Below, in pieces: positions 16,652-24,861 of a stretch of 64,000 nt of DNA (position 1 is its first letter; the number at the start of each line of letters is the position of its first letter). This stretch comes from Amycolatopsis jiangsuensis (GTDB lineage: Bacteria; Actinomycetota; Actinomycetes; Mycobacteriales; Pseudonocardiaceae). The translations under genes and the position numbers were made by a program. Below the pieces are notes generated by a model. It ran no database searches. It worked only from the letters and a program-made list of their open reading frames with translations, and was not told the DNA's origin. The DNA lies in contig NZ_JACHMG010000001.1 in NCBI RefSeq assembly GCF_014204865.1, forward strand, positions 620,001 through 684,000, read 5' to 3'.

Positions 16652-18166
16652 ATGACAGCTGGGGAACCGAATCGGCGCGCTGTGCTGCGGGCGGGCGGGG
16701 TGGCCGCCGCCGGTGCCGCGATGAGCATCCTGCCGGGGGTGGCGTTCGCCGCGCCCGCGGCCGGCACCGCGACGCAGACCAGGACCGTCACCGGCACTTT
16801 CCGGCCGGACGTACCGGACTGGTACTACGTGCCGGTCGACGTGCCGCCCGGGGCACGGCAGATCGACGTCGCCTACTCCTACGACAAGCCGTCCGTGCCG
16901 GCCGGCGTCCGCGGGAACGCCTGCGACATCGGCATGTTCGGGCCGGAGGGCCACGAACTCGGTACCCGCCGTGGGTTTCGCGGCTGGTCCGGCGGCTTCC
17001 GTGACCGGTTCTCGATCAGCGCCGCGGAGGCCACCCCCGGTTACCTCGCCGGCCCGGTCACGCCCGGCCGCTGGCACGTGGTCCTGGGCCCGTACACGGT
17101 CGCGCCGCAGGGCATGGACTACCGCGTGGACATCACGCTCACCTTCGGCCACGACGACCGGGAGCCGTTCCGGCCGAATCCCGCGCCGGATCGTGCGCCG
17201 GCGCGGGAGCGCGGGCGGGCGTGGTACCGCGGGGACTGCCACCTGCACACGGTGTACTCCGACGGCAAGCGCACTCCGGAGGAGCTGGTCGCCGACTCGC
17301 GCGCGGCCGGGCTGGACTTCATCGTCTCGACCGACCACAACACCTCGAGCTCGCAGCTGATCTGGGGCGACCACGCGACCGAGGACCTGCTGATCCTCAA
17401 CGGCGAAGAGGTCACCACCCGATCCGGGCACTGGCCTGCGATCGGCCTGCCCGCCGGGACCTGGGTCGACTGGCGTTACCGCGCCGCCGATGCCCGCGAG
17501 TTCCGCCGGTTCGCCGACCAGGTGCACCGTGCGGGCGGGCTGGTCACCGCGGCGCATCCGTTCGCGAACTGTTTCGGCTGCACCTACGAGTTCGGCTACG
17601 AGATCGCCGACGTCGTCGAGGTGTGGAACGGTCCGTGGACCGCGGACGACGAGGCGAGCGTGACGCACTGGGACGGCCTGCTCCGCGGTGGCCGCTGGAT
17701 CCCGGCGATCGGCGACTCCGACGCGCACAACCCGGAGCAGCGCGTCGGACTGCCGCACACCGTCGTACTGGCCGACCGGCTCGCCCGGGCGGAACTGCTC
17801 GCCGGGATCAAGGCCGGCCACTCGTGGCTGGCCGAGTCGGAGGCGGTGCGGCTGGACTTCTCGGTGTCCGGCGACGGTCGCACGGCGGGCATCGGGGAGC
17901 GGCTGACGGTGGGCACCGGGACGCCGGTCACCGTGCGGGCGAGCGTCGAAGGCGTGCCCGGCACCACCGTGACGCTGCTCGACCAGCTGGGGCCGGAACA
18001 CACCGCGACGGTGCCGGAATCCGGCAGCGCAACGGTGCGCTGGACGACCTACCCGCGGTACAGCCGATGGGTGCGGGCCGAGGTGCGCCGGCCCGCCGGC
18101 GGCCCGGACACCACGACACCGAACGCGATGGTCGCCCTGTCCAACCCGATCTTCCTCGGCACCTGA
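16652..18166 (+). CDS. Secreted CehA/McbA-family metallohydrolase (PHP domain)
   Basis: ATG 16652 has GGGAGGT 7 bases upstream and gives 504 residues. A Tat-like signal is present: NRRAVLRAGGVAAAGAAMSI followed by an Ala-x-Ala cut site (AFAAPA). A beta-rich domain (residues ~45-180) precedes a PHP-type metal domain with CHLHTVYSDG, STDHN, NGEEVTT, AHPFAN and GDSDAHN motifs, which bind the metals of CehA/McbA-like hydrolases. A C-terminal beta domain follows. Carbaryl hydrolases belong to this family, but most members have unknown natural substrates, so only metal-dependent hydrolase is supported. It stands alone as a transcription unit. Confidence 0.85.
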   Translation: MTAGEPNRRAVLRAGGVAAAGAAMSILPGVAFAAPAAGTATQTRTVTGTFRPDVPDWYYVPVDVPPGARQIDVAYSYDKPSVPAGVRGNACDIGMFGPEGHELGTRRGFRGWSGGFRDRFSISAAEATPGYLAGPVTPGRWHVVLGPYTVAPQGMDYRVDITLTFGHDDREPFRPNPAPDRAPARERGRAWYRGDCHLHTVYSDGKRTPEELVADSRAAGLDFIVSTDHNTSSSQLIWGDHATEDLLILNGEEVTTRSGHWPAIGLPAGTWVDWRYRAADAREFRRFADQVHRAGGLVTAAHPFANCFGCTYEFGYEIADVVEVWNGPWTADDEASVTHWDGLLRGGRWIPAIGDSDAHNPEQRVGLPHTVVLADRLARAELLAGIKAGHSWLAESEAVRLDFSVSGDGRTAGIGERLTVGTGTPVTVRASVEGVPGTTVTLLDQLGPEHTATVPESGSATVRWTTYPRYSRWVRAEVRRPAGGPDTTTPNAMVALSNPIFLGT

Positions 18167-18257
18167 CCGACCCGCTGACCGACCCGCGCAGCCGCGCGTA
18201 CCGGCGTCCGGGCAGACTGGACACCGGTGCAGGTGTGGTGGAAGGGCAGGGGAGCGG

Positions 18258-19091
18258 GTGCGCGGGTGTGGCGTACGGCTGGCGATCGCGGCTGTCGTGG
18301 TGGTGCTCGCCGCGGTCGTCGTGGTGGTGGTCGTCTTTTCCCGGGGCGGTGAGGTACGGACGCCGGGCTGCACGGTGAGCCTGCCCCCGCCGGCCGCAGA
18401 CCAGGAGGCCCCGCAGTACACCCTGCAGCCCCAGCAGATGGACAACGCCGCGGTGATCGCCGCGGTCGCCGGCAAGGAGGGATTGCCGGCGCACGCGGTG
18501 ACCGTCGCGCTCGCCACCGCGTTGCAGGAATCCAAGCTCCGCAACCTGTCCGGCGGCGACCGTGATTCGGTCGGCCTGTTCCAGCAGCGCCCGAGCCAGG
18601 GCTGGGGCACCCCGGCCCAGTTGCAGGACCCGGTCTACGCGGCGACGGCGTTCTACCGCAGGCTCGCGAAGCTCCCCGGCTGGCAGAGCATGCCGATCAC
18701 CGAGGCGGCACAGGAAGTGCAGCGCTCCGGCGCGCCGGACGCGTACGCACAGTGGGAAACCGTGGCCGCCGCCGCCGCGGCCGCGTTGACCGGCCAGTAC
18801 CCGGCGGCGCTGACCTGCCGCAACATCGCCGTCGGGCAGCCGGAGGTGGATCTGGTGGACACCGCGAACGCCGAACTCGGCACCGCCCGGCTCAGCGGCG
18901 CCCACCCGGCCGACGAGGGCTGGCGGATCGGCAGCTGGCTCGTGGCGCGCTCCGCCGCGCTCGGCGTGGACAAGGTCAGCTTCGCCGGACAGACCTGGAC
19001 CTCCGAGTCCGGGGCGTGGGCGGCCGACCCGGAAGCCGGGCAGAACCTTTCCCTGCACCAGGTCCCCGCGGGAGCGACCAGCTCCGGCTGA
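18258..19091 (+). CDS. Membrane-anchored lytic transglycosylase-like protein
   Basis: GTG 18258 gives 277 residues: a short basic start, one very hydrophobic anchor (VRLAIAAVVVVLAAVVVVVV), then an extracytosolic domain. The segment AVTVALATALQESKLRNLSGG plus DSVGLFQQRPSQGWGTPAQ carries the Glu and the GLFQ-type motif of lysozyme-like/SLT folds. Databases often label this actinobacterial family heavy metal transporter, which I think is wrong. Likely role: cell-wall remodelling, by inference. A strong hairpin (19231-19269) follows. Confidence 0.75.
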   Translation: MRGCGVRLAIAAVVVVLAAVVVVVVVFSRGGEVRTPGCTVSLPPPAADQEAPQYTLQPQQMDNAAVIAAVAGKEGLPAHAVTVALATALQESKLRNLSGGDRDSVGLFQQRPSQGWGTPAQLQDPVYAATAFYRRLAKLPGWQSMPITEAAQEVQRSGAPDAYAQWETVAAAAAAALTGQYPAALTCRNIAVGQPEVDLVDTANAELGTARLSGAHPADEGWRIGSWLVARSAALGVDKVSFAGQTWTSESGAWAADPEAGQNLSLHQVPAGATSSG

Positions 19092-19161
19092 CCGACTTAC
19101 CAGCGGGCGACGGTGTTCGCTTCGGCCGGCGCTGCAGGCACCGCTGGCCTCGTGTGGCGGC

Positions 19162-19212
19162 CTCGTGAGTGTTCGCGCCGGCTATTGCAGAACCGGTCTG
19201 AGTACTCACGAG
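19162..19212. repeat. Interspersed palindromic element, copy 1
   Basis: CTCGTGAGT (19162-19170) and ACTCACGAG (19204-19212) form a perfect 9-bp stem enclosing a CCGG...CCGG inner stem. The same outer stem (CGTGAGT/ACTCACG) and inner CCGG stem recur at 28994-29035, so this looks like a dispersed palindromic repeat. It lies in the gap between two convergent genes. Confidence 0.65.
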
Positions 19213-19230
19213 ACCGCAGGCACCCAGGCT

Positions 19231-19269
19231 GCCCTCCCTGGCCGACCATACGGCCGGGCCAGGGAAGGC
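19231..19269. terminator. Strong bidirectional terminator-like hairpin
   Basis: GCCCTCCCTGGCC (19231-19243) and GGCCAGGGAAGGC (19257-19269) form a 13-bp stem with one mismatch and a 13-base loop. It sits between the 3' ends of the convergent genes at 18258-19091 and 19279-19710. No U-tract is visible, as is usual in actinobacteria. Confidence 0.75.
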
Positions 19270-19278
19270 CGACCTCTG

Positions 19279-19710
19279 CTAGTGACCGCGGGTCACCAGC
19301 AGGGTGACGCCGGCTTCGCCGCCGCAGTCGACCAGGACCGGGCCTACTCCGTAGCCGAGCTTGTCGCTCACCTTGGCGGTCGCGGTGAACTTCTCCGGGC
19401 CCGGGTCGACGATCGTGACGTCTTCCAGGCTCGGGCGTTCCGGCGAGTTGCCGACGACGCGCTTCAGGCCGGTGCCGTCGGCGCAGGTGCCGGTGATGGT
19501 GATCTCCTCGCCGGGGGCGGCCGGATTGGGCGTGACCTCCACGGTCGCCCGCGCGCCCTTCGGCGGTTGCTGCTGCTGAACTCCCACGGTGTTCCCCGTT
19601 CCCTGCTCCGGGACCGCCGACGCGACGGTGAACCCGGTCGTGGTGACCGCCACCGCCGCCACCGCGGCCGCGCCGATCACGATTTTCCCCTTGCGTGACA
19701 CCACGGACAT
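19279..19710 (-). CDS. Small secreted protein of unknown function
   Basis: ATG 19710 (GGAGG 8 bases upstream) gives 143 residues. MSVVSRKGKIVIGAAAVAAV is a signal peptide or N-terminal anchor, followed by a Gln/Pro spacer (VGVQQQQPPKG) and an Ig-like beta domain: ATVEVTPNPAAPGEEITITG, two cysteines (GTCADGTGL and VLVDCGGEAG) likely forming a disulfide. Such lone beta-sandwich exoproteins are common in Amycolatopsis; no function is known. A perfect 8-bp inverted repeat lies 18 bases before the start. Confidence 0.8.
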   Translation of the reverse strand: MSVVSRKGKIVIGAAAVAAVAVTTTGFTVASAVPEQGTGNTVGVQQQQPPKGARATVEVTPNPAAPGEEITITGTCADGTGLKRVVGNSPERPSLEDVTIVDPGPEKFTATAKVSDKLGYGVGPVLVDCGGEAGVTLLVTRGH

Positions 19711-19727
19711 CGCATCTCCCTCCCTTG

Positions 19728-19746
19728 AGTGTCCGATTCGGACACT
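19728..19746. promoter_or_regulatory. Palindromic operator candidate upstream of the small secreted protein
   Basis: AGTGTCCG-ATT-CGGACACT is a perfect 8-bp inverted repeat 18 bases upstream of the start at 19710. Its symmetry and size fit a dimeric repressor site (TetR-like) or a 5'-UTR hairpin. The binding protein is unknown. Confidence 0.5.
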
Positions 19747-19755
19747 TACCGGTCC

Positions 19756-19772
19756 GCCCCGCATCGCGGGGC
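19756..19772 (-). terminator. Hairpin downstream of the transketolase-like gene
   Basis: GCCCCGC-ATC-GCGGGGC forms a perfect 7-bp stem with a 3-base loop about 73 bases after the stop of the minus-strand transketolase-like gene. It would separate that transcript from the small secreted protein gene. Confidence 0.5.
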
Positions 19773-19844
19773 TCATCGGGGTAGTCGCCGGCACGGGTGG
19801 GTGAGGTTCTCTCCGGACACGATTGTGACCGGGGTCACGAAACG

Positions 19845-22160
19845 TCAGTCGGTGACGTCGAGCGCCGCCCGGATGATGCTGTCGGTGTCGATGCCATGGT
19901 GGTGGTACACGCTGTCCAGGTCGCCGGACTGCCCGAACCGCGTCACACCCAGGTGCGTGGCGCGGACGCGGTGCACGGTGGCGAGGAACGCGAGCGTGTG
20001 CGGATGCCCGTCGAGCACGGTCACCATCGGCGCGGAGCGTTCCGTGGGCAGCGCCGAATCGAGAATCCACGTTTCGGCGGTGTCGTGGCCAGCGCGGGCC
20101 TGCACGGCGCGGAAAAGCAAGCCGGGGCTGGTCACACAGACCACGTCGGCGTGTGTGCCGAGCGCGTCCAGCCGATCGGCCGCGGTCAGTGCCTCGGTGA
20201 CCATCGCGCCCATGGCCACCAGCGTGACGTCCGGCCGGGCGACCGGGGCGGTGCGGATCGGATAAGCGCCGGCCACGACCTGGCGACGGCGGCGTTCCCT
20301 GGCCGCCCGGTCCTCCGGCACCGCGGCGAGGCGCTGCTCCACCGGCCGGGTGGAAAGCCGCAGGTACGCCGAGGTGCCGTCGGGCCGGCCCAGCCGGGAC
20401 AGCGACGCGAGCAGTGTCCACTCCACGTCGATGGCGAACGCGGGCTCGTAGGTGACACATCCCGGCTGCTCCAGGCCCACCGACGGGGTGGTCACCGACT
20501 GGTGCGCGCCACCCTCCGGCGCCAGCGTGACGCCGGACGGGGTACCGACGAGAATCGACTGGCCCCCGCCGTAGATGCCGAACGACCACGGTTCCAGCGC
20601 GCGCTCCACGAACGGGTCGTAGAGCACCCCGATCGGCAGCAGCGGACGGCCCCAGCGTGACCAGGTGGTACCCAGTTCCCCGAGCGCGCTCACCAGGTTC
20701 ACCTCGGCGATGCCCAGTTCCAGGTGCTGGCCGGTGGGCTGCTCCCGCCAGTGCAGGATGGTCTCCGGATCGTCGGCGAACCAGTCCGTGCGCTCCTGCG
20801 GCGACCACACGCCGACCTTGTTGACCCAGCCGCCGAGGTTCGTGGTGGACGAGACGTCCGGGCACAGCGTCACCACGAGTTCCGCGGCTTCGGGGGCCTC
20901 ACGAGTGAGGTCGAGCAGCGTCCGGCCGAGTGCGGCCTGCGTGGTGGTCCGGCCGGACGGGGTCCGGCCGATGTCCGCCGGAATTGCCGGGATCGCCTGC
21001 GGCACCACGGTTTCGCGCCGGAGGCGGGTCGCGGTCTCGGCGCACAGGCGGGCCGCCGCGGTCCCGTCGGCGAACGTCTGCCACGGAGCGTCGACCGAGG
21101 TGCCGACCCGGGCGGCGAGCTCGCCGAGCTGGCCGGCGGTGAGCAGCGACGAGTGGTTCTGCGGATGTCCCTCGCTCGCGAGCCCGAATCCCTTGACAGT
21201 GTAAGCGAAAACGACGGTCGGACGGGTGTCGTCGATGGCGTCGAACGCGTCCAGCAGCGCGGGCAGGTCGTGCCCGCCGAGGTTGCGGATGGCCGCGTAC
21301 AGGGTTTCGTCGTCGAGCGTGTCCAGCAGCGGTGCCGACTCCGGGGTGGTGAGACGTTCCCGCAGTTGCGCCGGGGTGCAGCGGAGCAGCCGCTGGTACT
21401 CCGGGTTGGACATCTCGTCGATCCGCCGCCGCAGCGCCTCGCCGCCCGGCCGGGCGAACAGGTCCTGCAGCAGCCGCCCGTACTTGACGGTGAGCACCTG
21501 CCAGCCGGCCGCGGTGAACATGCCCTGCAGCCGGGTCGCGCCGATGTTGGGGACCACCCGGTCCAGCGACTGCCGGTTGAGGTCGACGATCCACACGACC
21601 TCGCCCAGCTCCGCCACCGTCGGGTCGAGAACCGCCTCCCAGCAGGCGCCCTCGTCGAGTTCGGCGTCCCCGATGAGCGAGTACTGCCGTCCGGTGCCCG
21701 CGCCTCCGCCGTGCGCTTCGACGTAGCGGCGGGCCAGCGCGCCCCACAGCGGTGCGGTGGCGCCGATGCCGACCGAACCGGTGGAGTAGTCGACGCGGTC
21801 CGGATCCTTCGACCGCGACGGATAGCTCTGCAGGCCGCCGAATTCCCGCAACGACGTCAGGTACTTCTCGTCGAGGTCGCCGAGCAGGTAGTTGATCGCG
21901 TGCAGCACCGGGGAGGCGTGCGGCTTCACCGAAACCCGGTCCTGCTCGCGCAGCCGGGCGAACCACAGCGCGGTCATGATCGAGACCATCGAGGCACTCG
22001 AGGCCTGGTGCCCGCCGACCTTCAGCCCGGTCGGGTTCGGCCGGACGCGGTTGGCGTGGTCGATGATCGCGGTGGAGAGCCACAGCACGCGGTCGGCCAC
22101 CTCGCGCAGGACGTCCACGGTGTCGTTCTCCCGGACCCGGCCGGGGGCGGTGCTGGTCAC
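19845..22160 (-). CDS. Transketolase / pyruvate dehydrogenase E1-like enzyme
   Basis: GTG 22160 gives 771 residues (MTSTAPGRVRENDTVDVLREVADRV read in part). Thiamine diphosphate motifs include IGDAELDEGACWEA with a downstream NRQSLD stretch (GDGx-NRQ type), and TVKGFGL. The middle domain carries ELGIAEVNLVSALGELG, and the C-terminal domain ends the protein. The sequence resembles homodimeric AceE-type E1 proteins trimmed to transketolase size, so it probably decarboxylates a 2-oxo acid, but no E2/E3 genes are adjacent. It is divergent from an Lrp-family regulator with palindromes between them, suggesting that regulator controls it. Confidence 0.82.
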   Translation of the reverse strand: MTSTAPGRVRENDTVDVLREVADRVLWLSTAIIDHANRVRPNPTGLKVGGHQASSASMVSIMTALWFARLREQDRVSVKPHASPVLHAINYLLGDLDEKYLTSLREFGGLQSYPSRSKDPDRVDYSTGSVGIGATAPLWGALARRYVEAHGGGAGTGRQYSLIGDAELDEGACWEAVLDPTVAELGEVVWIVDLNRQSLDRVVPNIGATRLQGMFTAAGWQVLTVKYGRLLQDLFARPGGEALRRRIDEMSNPEYQRLLRCTPAQLRERLTTPESAPLLDTLDDETLYAAIRNLGGHDLPALLDAFDAIDDTRPTVVFAYTVKGFGLASEGHPQNHSSLLTAGQLGELAARVGTSVDAPWQTFADGTAAARLCAETATRLRRETVVPQAIPAIPADIGRTPSGRTTTQAALGRTLLDLTREAPEAAELVVTLCPDVSSTTNLGGWVNKVGVWSPQERTDWFADDPETILHWREQPTGQHLELGIAEVNLVSALGELGTTWSRWGRPLLPIGVLYDPFVERALEPWSFGIYGGGQSILVGTPSGVTLAPEGGAHQSVTTPSVGLEQPGCVTYEPAFAIDVEWTLLASLSRLGRPDGTSAYLRLSTRPVEQRLAAVPEDRAARERRRRQVVAGAYPIRTAPVARPDVTLVAMGAMVTEALTAADRLDALGTHADVVCVTSPGLLFRAVQARAGHDTAETWILDSALPTERSAPMVTVLDGHPHTLAFLATVHRVRATHLGVTRFGQSGDLDSVYHHHGIDTDSIIRAALDVTD

Positions 22161-22200
22161 AGCGGCGGAAACCTCTCTTGGGCGCAACGTTCGGCCCAGT

Positions 22201-22248
22201 CCAACAGAGTTGGTTAGGCTGCTCAACCGACACCGGAAGAATTGAGCA
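22201..22248. promoter_or_regulatory. Two inverted repeats between the transketolase-like and Lrp genes
   Basis: CCAAC-AGA-GTTGG (22201-22213) and TGCTCAA-N15-TTGAGCA (22220-22248) are both perfect inverted repeats in the 133-base divergent intergenic region. Lrp/AsnC proteins bind loosely palindromic 13-17-base sites and usually sit next to the gene they control, so these are good operator candidates for the adjacent regulator. Confidence 0.55.
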
Positions 22249-22293
22249 GAACGCACAGGACGGCGCCGGTCGGCGCGGAAGGGACTGCGCACC

Positions 22294-22773
22294 ATGCCCA
22301 GTGGCCCTCGGCTCGATGCCACCGACGCCCGCATCCTGCTCGCGCTCGGACGCGATCCGCGGGCCACCGCCGTCGCGCTCGCCGACGAGCTGGGGCTCTC
22401 GCGCAACACCGTGCAGAGCAGGCTCGCCCGGCTGGAACAGGGCGGCGGGTTGCGTTCGCCGGAACACCGGATCGATCCGGCCGCGCTCGGCTATCCGCTG
22501 ACGGCGTTCGTCACCGTGCAGGTCACCCAGCGGATGCTGGGCGAGGTGGGCGAATCCCTCGCCGCGGTGCCCGAGGTGCTGCAGGTGCACGGGCTGACCG
22601 GGCCGCAGGATCTGCTGGTGCACGTGGTGGCCGCCGATGCCGAGGACCTGTACCGGATCGCCGGGCAGATGCTGGAGATACCCGGGGTGGAGCGCACCAG
22701 CAACGCGCTGGTGATGCGCGAACTGGTGCCCTACCGCCTCACCCCGCTGCTCGGACGCGCTGCCGGGCGCTGA
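22294..22773 (+). CDS. Lrp/AsnC-family transcriptional regulator
   Basis: ATG 22294 gives 159 residues. The N-terminal winged HTH (DATDARILLALGRDPRATAV then LADELGLSRNTVQSRLARLE) is followed by the RAM effector domain with the LQVHGLTGPQDLLVHVVAAD and VERTSNALVM strands. Lrp family members sense amino acids or oxo acids. Its divergent position 133 bases from the transketolase-like gene makes that gene the likely target. The convergent DUF3040 gene ends only 3 bases after its stop. Confidence 0.92.
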   Translation: MPSGPRLDATDARILLALGRDPRATAVALADELGLSRNTVQSRLARLEQGGGLRSPEHRIDPAALGYPLTAFVTVQVTQRMLGEVGESLAAVPEVLQVHGLTGPQDLLVHVVAADAEDLYRIAGQMLEIPGVERTSNALVMRELVPYRLTPLLGRAAGR

Positions 22774-22776
22774 GGG

Positions 22777-23079
22777 TCAGGATTCCCCGGCCGCGTCCTC
22801 CTGGGTGTCCTCCTGGGTGTGCTGCCGCACGATCCGGTGGGCCCACACCAGTGCCGGGGTGGCGACGAAACCCCACAGGAACAGTCCGGTGTCCCCGGTG
22901 GTGAGACCGAAGACGATCATCAGCAGGGCGGCGAGATCCGCCAGGATCAGGGTGACGAACCACAGCCGCGAACGCGCGGGTGGCGCGCCGTGGCTCAACG
23001 CGGCGGCGAACTCGGGGTCGCTCGCGGCCAGTTCCTCTTCGATCTTCCGCAGTGCGCTGCGGTCGTGATGGGGCAGCAT
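22777..23079 (-). CDS. DUF3040 family membrane protein
   Basis: This 100-residue protein starts after a GAGGAGG site. The cytosolic opening HDRSALRKIEEELAASDPEF is the hallmark of DUF3040, followed by two membrane segments (LWFVTLILADLAALLMIVFG and GLFLWGFVATPALVWA) and a Gln/Glu/Asp tail with a QEDTQED repeat. Function is unknown. It is divergent from the oxidoreductase gene. Confidence 0.9.
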   Translation of the reverse strand: MLPHHDRSALRKIEEELAASDPEFAAALSHGAPPARSRLWFVTLILADLAALLMIVFGLTTGDTGLFLWGFVATPALVWAHRIVRQHTQEDTQEDAAGES

Positions 23080-23203
23080 GACCCCCTCCTCGGGCAGGAC
23101 GGGCCGGTGATCGCACTTCTTCAGTGGAGTACCCGGGCCGGGGTGCCGTCAAGCATCGGTTTTGCCGGAATAATCGCGAATCCGGCGCCGCTCGGTTGCA
23201 AAC

Positions 23204-23217
23204 TGAAACATGTTCTA
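23204..23217. promoter_or_regulatory. KstR-like operator
   Basis: TGAAACATGTTCTA matches TNNAACNNGTTNNA, the 14-base palindrome bound by the steroid-catabolism repressor KstR, at every fixed position. It overlaps a TAATAC -10 box (23216-23221) 10 bases before the GTG of the F420-type oxidoreductase, an ideal place for repression. Confidence 0.7.
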
Positions 23218-23231
23218 ATACCGTCGGCGCG

Positions 23232-24089
23232 GTGAGATACGGGATCGTGCTGTTCACCAGTGACCGCGGGATCAGCCCGGCCGCCGCGGCCCAGGCGGCG
23301 GAGGCGGCCGGCTTCGACACGTTCTACGTGCCCGAGCACACCCACATCCCGGTCCGGCGGTCCGCGCCGCATCCCCGCACCGGCGACGCGACCCTGCCCG
23401 ACGACCGGTACCTGCGCACGCTCGACCCGTGGGTGGCGCTGGCCACGGCGGTGCCGGTGACGTCGCGGATCCGGCTGGCGACCGCGGTCGCCCTGCCGGT
23501 GGAAAGCGATCCGATCACGCTGGCGAAGACGATCGCGTCACTGGATCACCTGTCCGGCGGCCGGGTCACCCTCGGTGTCGGCTTCGGCTGGAACACCGAC
23601 GAACTGGCCGACCACGGCGTGCCCGGTGCCCGCAGGCGGACTGCGCTGCAGGAGTACCTCACCGCGATGCGGGCGCTGTGGACCGAGGAAGAGGCAAGCC
23701 ACACGGGGGAGTTCGTGGAGTTCGGTCCGAGCTGGGCGTGGCCGAAACCGGCGCAGCCGCGGATTCCGGTCGTGGTCGGTGCGGGCGGCACGGAGCGCAC
23801 GTTCGGCTGGATCGCCCGCCACGCGGACGGCTGGCTCACCACACCGTCCGAAGAGGACACCGAGGAGAAGATCGCGCAGCTGCACCGAATCTGGCACGGC
23901 GTGGGGCGAAGTGGCGTCCCGGAGGTGGTGGCGCTCGGCCCGCGCCCGGACCCCGCCGGGCTGACCCGGCTGGCCGACGCGGGCGTGACCGAGGTGGTGT
24001 TCGGCCTGCCCGACCGCGAGCCCGCGGAGGTCGAGGCCTGGCTGGGGCGGCTGGCGGGAAAACTCGAGTCGGCACCGGCCCGTTCGTGA
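23232..24089 (+). CDS. LLM-class F420-dependent oxidoreductase
   Basis: GTG 23232 gives 285 residues beginning MRYGIVLFTSDRGISPAAAA. The luciferase-like fold is seen in AAGFDTFYVPEHTHIPV, IRLATAVALPVESDPITLAK, LDHLSGGRVTLGVGFGWN and a late IARHADGWLTTP segment, typical of TIGR03619-type F420 enzymes. No substrate can be assigned from sequence. A TAATAC -10 box ends 10 bases before the start, so the leader is very short, and a KstR-like palindrome overlaps it, linking the gene to sterol or lipid catabolism. A repeat-rich gene desert follows. Confidence 0.9.
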   Translation: MRYGIVLFTSDRGISPAAAAQAAEAAGFDTFYVPEHTHIPVRRSAPHPRTGDATLPDDRYLRTLDPWVALATAVPVTSRIRLATAVALPVESDPITLAKTIASLDHLSGGRVTLGVGFGWNTDELADHGVPGARRRTALQEYLTAMRALWTEEEASHTGEFVEFGPSWAWPKPAQPRIPVVVGAGGTERTFGWIARHADGWLTTPSEEDTEEKIAQLHRIWHGVGRSGVPEVVALGPRPDPAGLTRLADAGVTEVVFGLPDREPAEVEAWLGRLAGKLESAPARS

Positions 24090-24240
24090 CCTGACTTGCT
24101 CCTCTGGGAACGTCTTCTCCTTCGGACCCGTGCCTTCGGCTCTTGAGTGAGGCCGGTCGTGCAGGCGTCCTGCAGCGGTCGGCGGCGCGCTTGTGACGAG
24201 GGCGCGCTTGCGCCGAGAGGCGTGCTCGCACGTGGGGTGC

Positions 24241-24711
24241 TTAGAGCGAGGTCGTGGTCGCAGGCGTGGTGCTCGGGGCGCGGGGCGTGCTCGCGCGCGG
24301 AGCGTGCTTCGGCGAGTGACGTGTTTGTGGCGAGGGCGAGCTTGGGTGAGCGACGTGCTTGTAGCGAGGGCGCGCTTGCCGCGGGGGGCCGTGGTCGCGC
24401 GAGGGGCGTGGTCGCGCGCAGGGCGTGCTTGGGACGAGGCGCGTGCTTGCGGTGAGGGGCGTGGTTGAGGCGAGGGGCGTGCTTGCGGTGAGGGGCGTGC
24501 TTACCGTCGAAGTGGTGCGTCCTGCAGGCGGAGCGTGACTCGGCTGCGGGAGTCGGCGGCTCTGCGGCCGGTGGCCCGGGCAGTCCGGCGGCCCACCGGC
24601 CGCGAGGTGCCAGGCGGACGCTCCGGCCCGGACAGGCCGTCCGCGGGCCTCCGCCAGACGTTCCGTGTCCCGCGCCCACTCGAACGGGTGAACTACGTCC
24701 TCGGGCGTCAT
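24241..24711 (-). CDS. Doubtful ORF running into repeat array
   Basis: ATG 24711 opens a 156-residue frame. The first ~40 residues (MTPEDVVHPFEWARDTERLA and onward) look like normal protein with G/C-rich third positions, but the rest is a Ser/Thr/Pro/Arg repeat (STPLTASTPLASTTPLTAST) made from the minisatellite. The ribosome-binding site is weak. It may be a real, repeat-extended gene, a remnant, or chance. I cannot assign a family. Confidence 0.22.
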   Translation of the reverse strand: MTPEDVVHPFEWARDTERLAEARGRPVRAGASAWHLAAGGPPDCPGHRPQSRRLPQPSHAPPAGRTTSTVSTPLTASTPLASTTPLTASTRLVPSTPCARPRPSRDHGPPRQARPRYKHVAHPSSPSPQTRHSPKHAPRASTPRAPSTTPATTTSL

Positions 24712-24744
24712 TTCCGGGGCGGGGGGTCCTCTGTGTCTGTGTGG

Positions 24745-24784
24745 CGGTGACCGGCCGGCACGCCCCCCGACCGGCCGGTCACCG
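24745..24784. terminator. Perfect 14-bp hairpin before malQ
   Basis: CGGTGACCGGCCGG (24745-24758) and CCGGCCGGTCACCG (24771-24784) form a perfect 14-bp stem with a 12-base loop. Strong enough to act as a terminator or roadblock, it lies 78 bases upstream of malQ and would insulate the glycogen cluster from the left. Confidence 0.65.
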
Positions 24785-24861
24785 CTTCGTTCGTGCGGGG
24801 TTTCATCAGGGGTGCGGCGGGGCGAATGGCGGGGCCGGGCCCCGCCCGCGAGACTGGACCG

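Larger units (their letters stand above)
24090..24861. repeat. Gene-poor region with degenerate GGGGCGTGCTT minisatellite
   Basis: From about 24180 to 24520 a ~21-base motif of the type GGGGCGTGCTTGCGGTGA repeats many times with decay, the cleanest copies at the right end. No confident gene lies here. On the minus strand one ORF (24241-24711) starts with protein-like sequence and runs into the array. A long perfect hairpin occupies 24745-24784, and the malQ promoter lies at the right edge. Confidence 0.7.

Noticed and set aside
18258..19091. Heavy-metal transporter, a common database label for this family
   Set aside because: It has only one membrane segment and a lysozyme-like domain, not a transporter layout.
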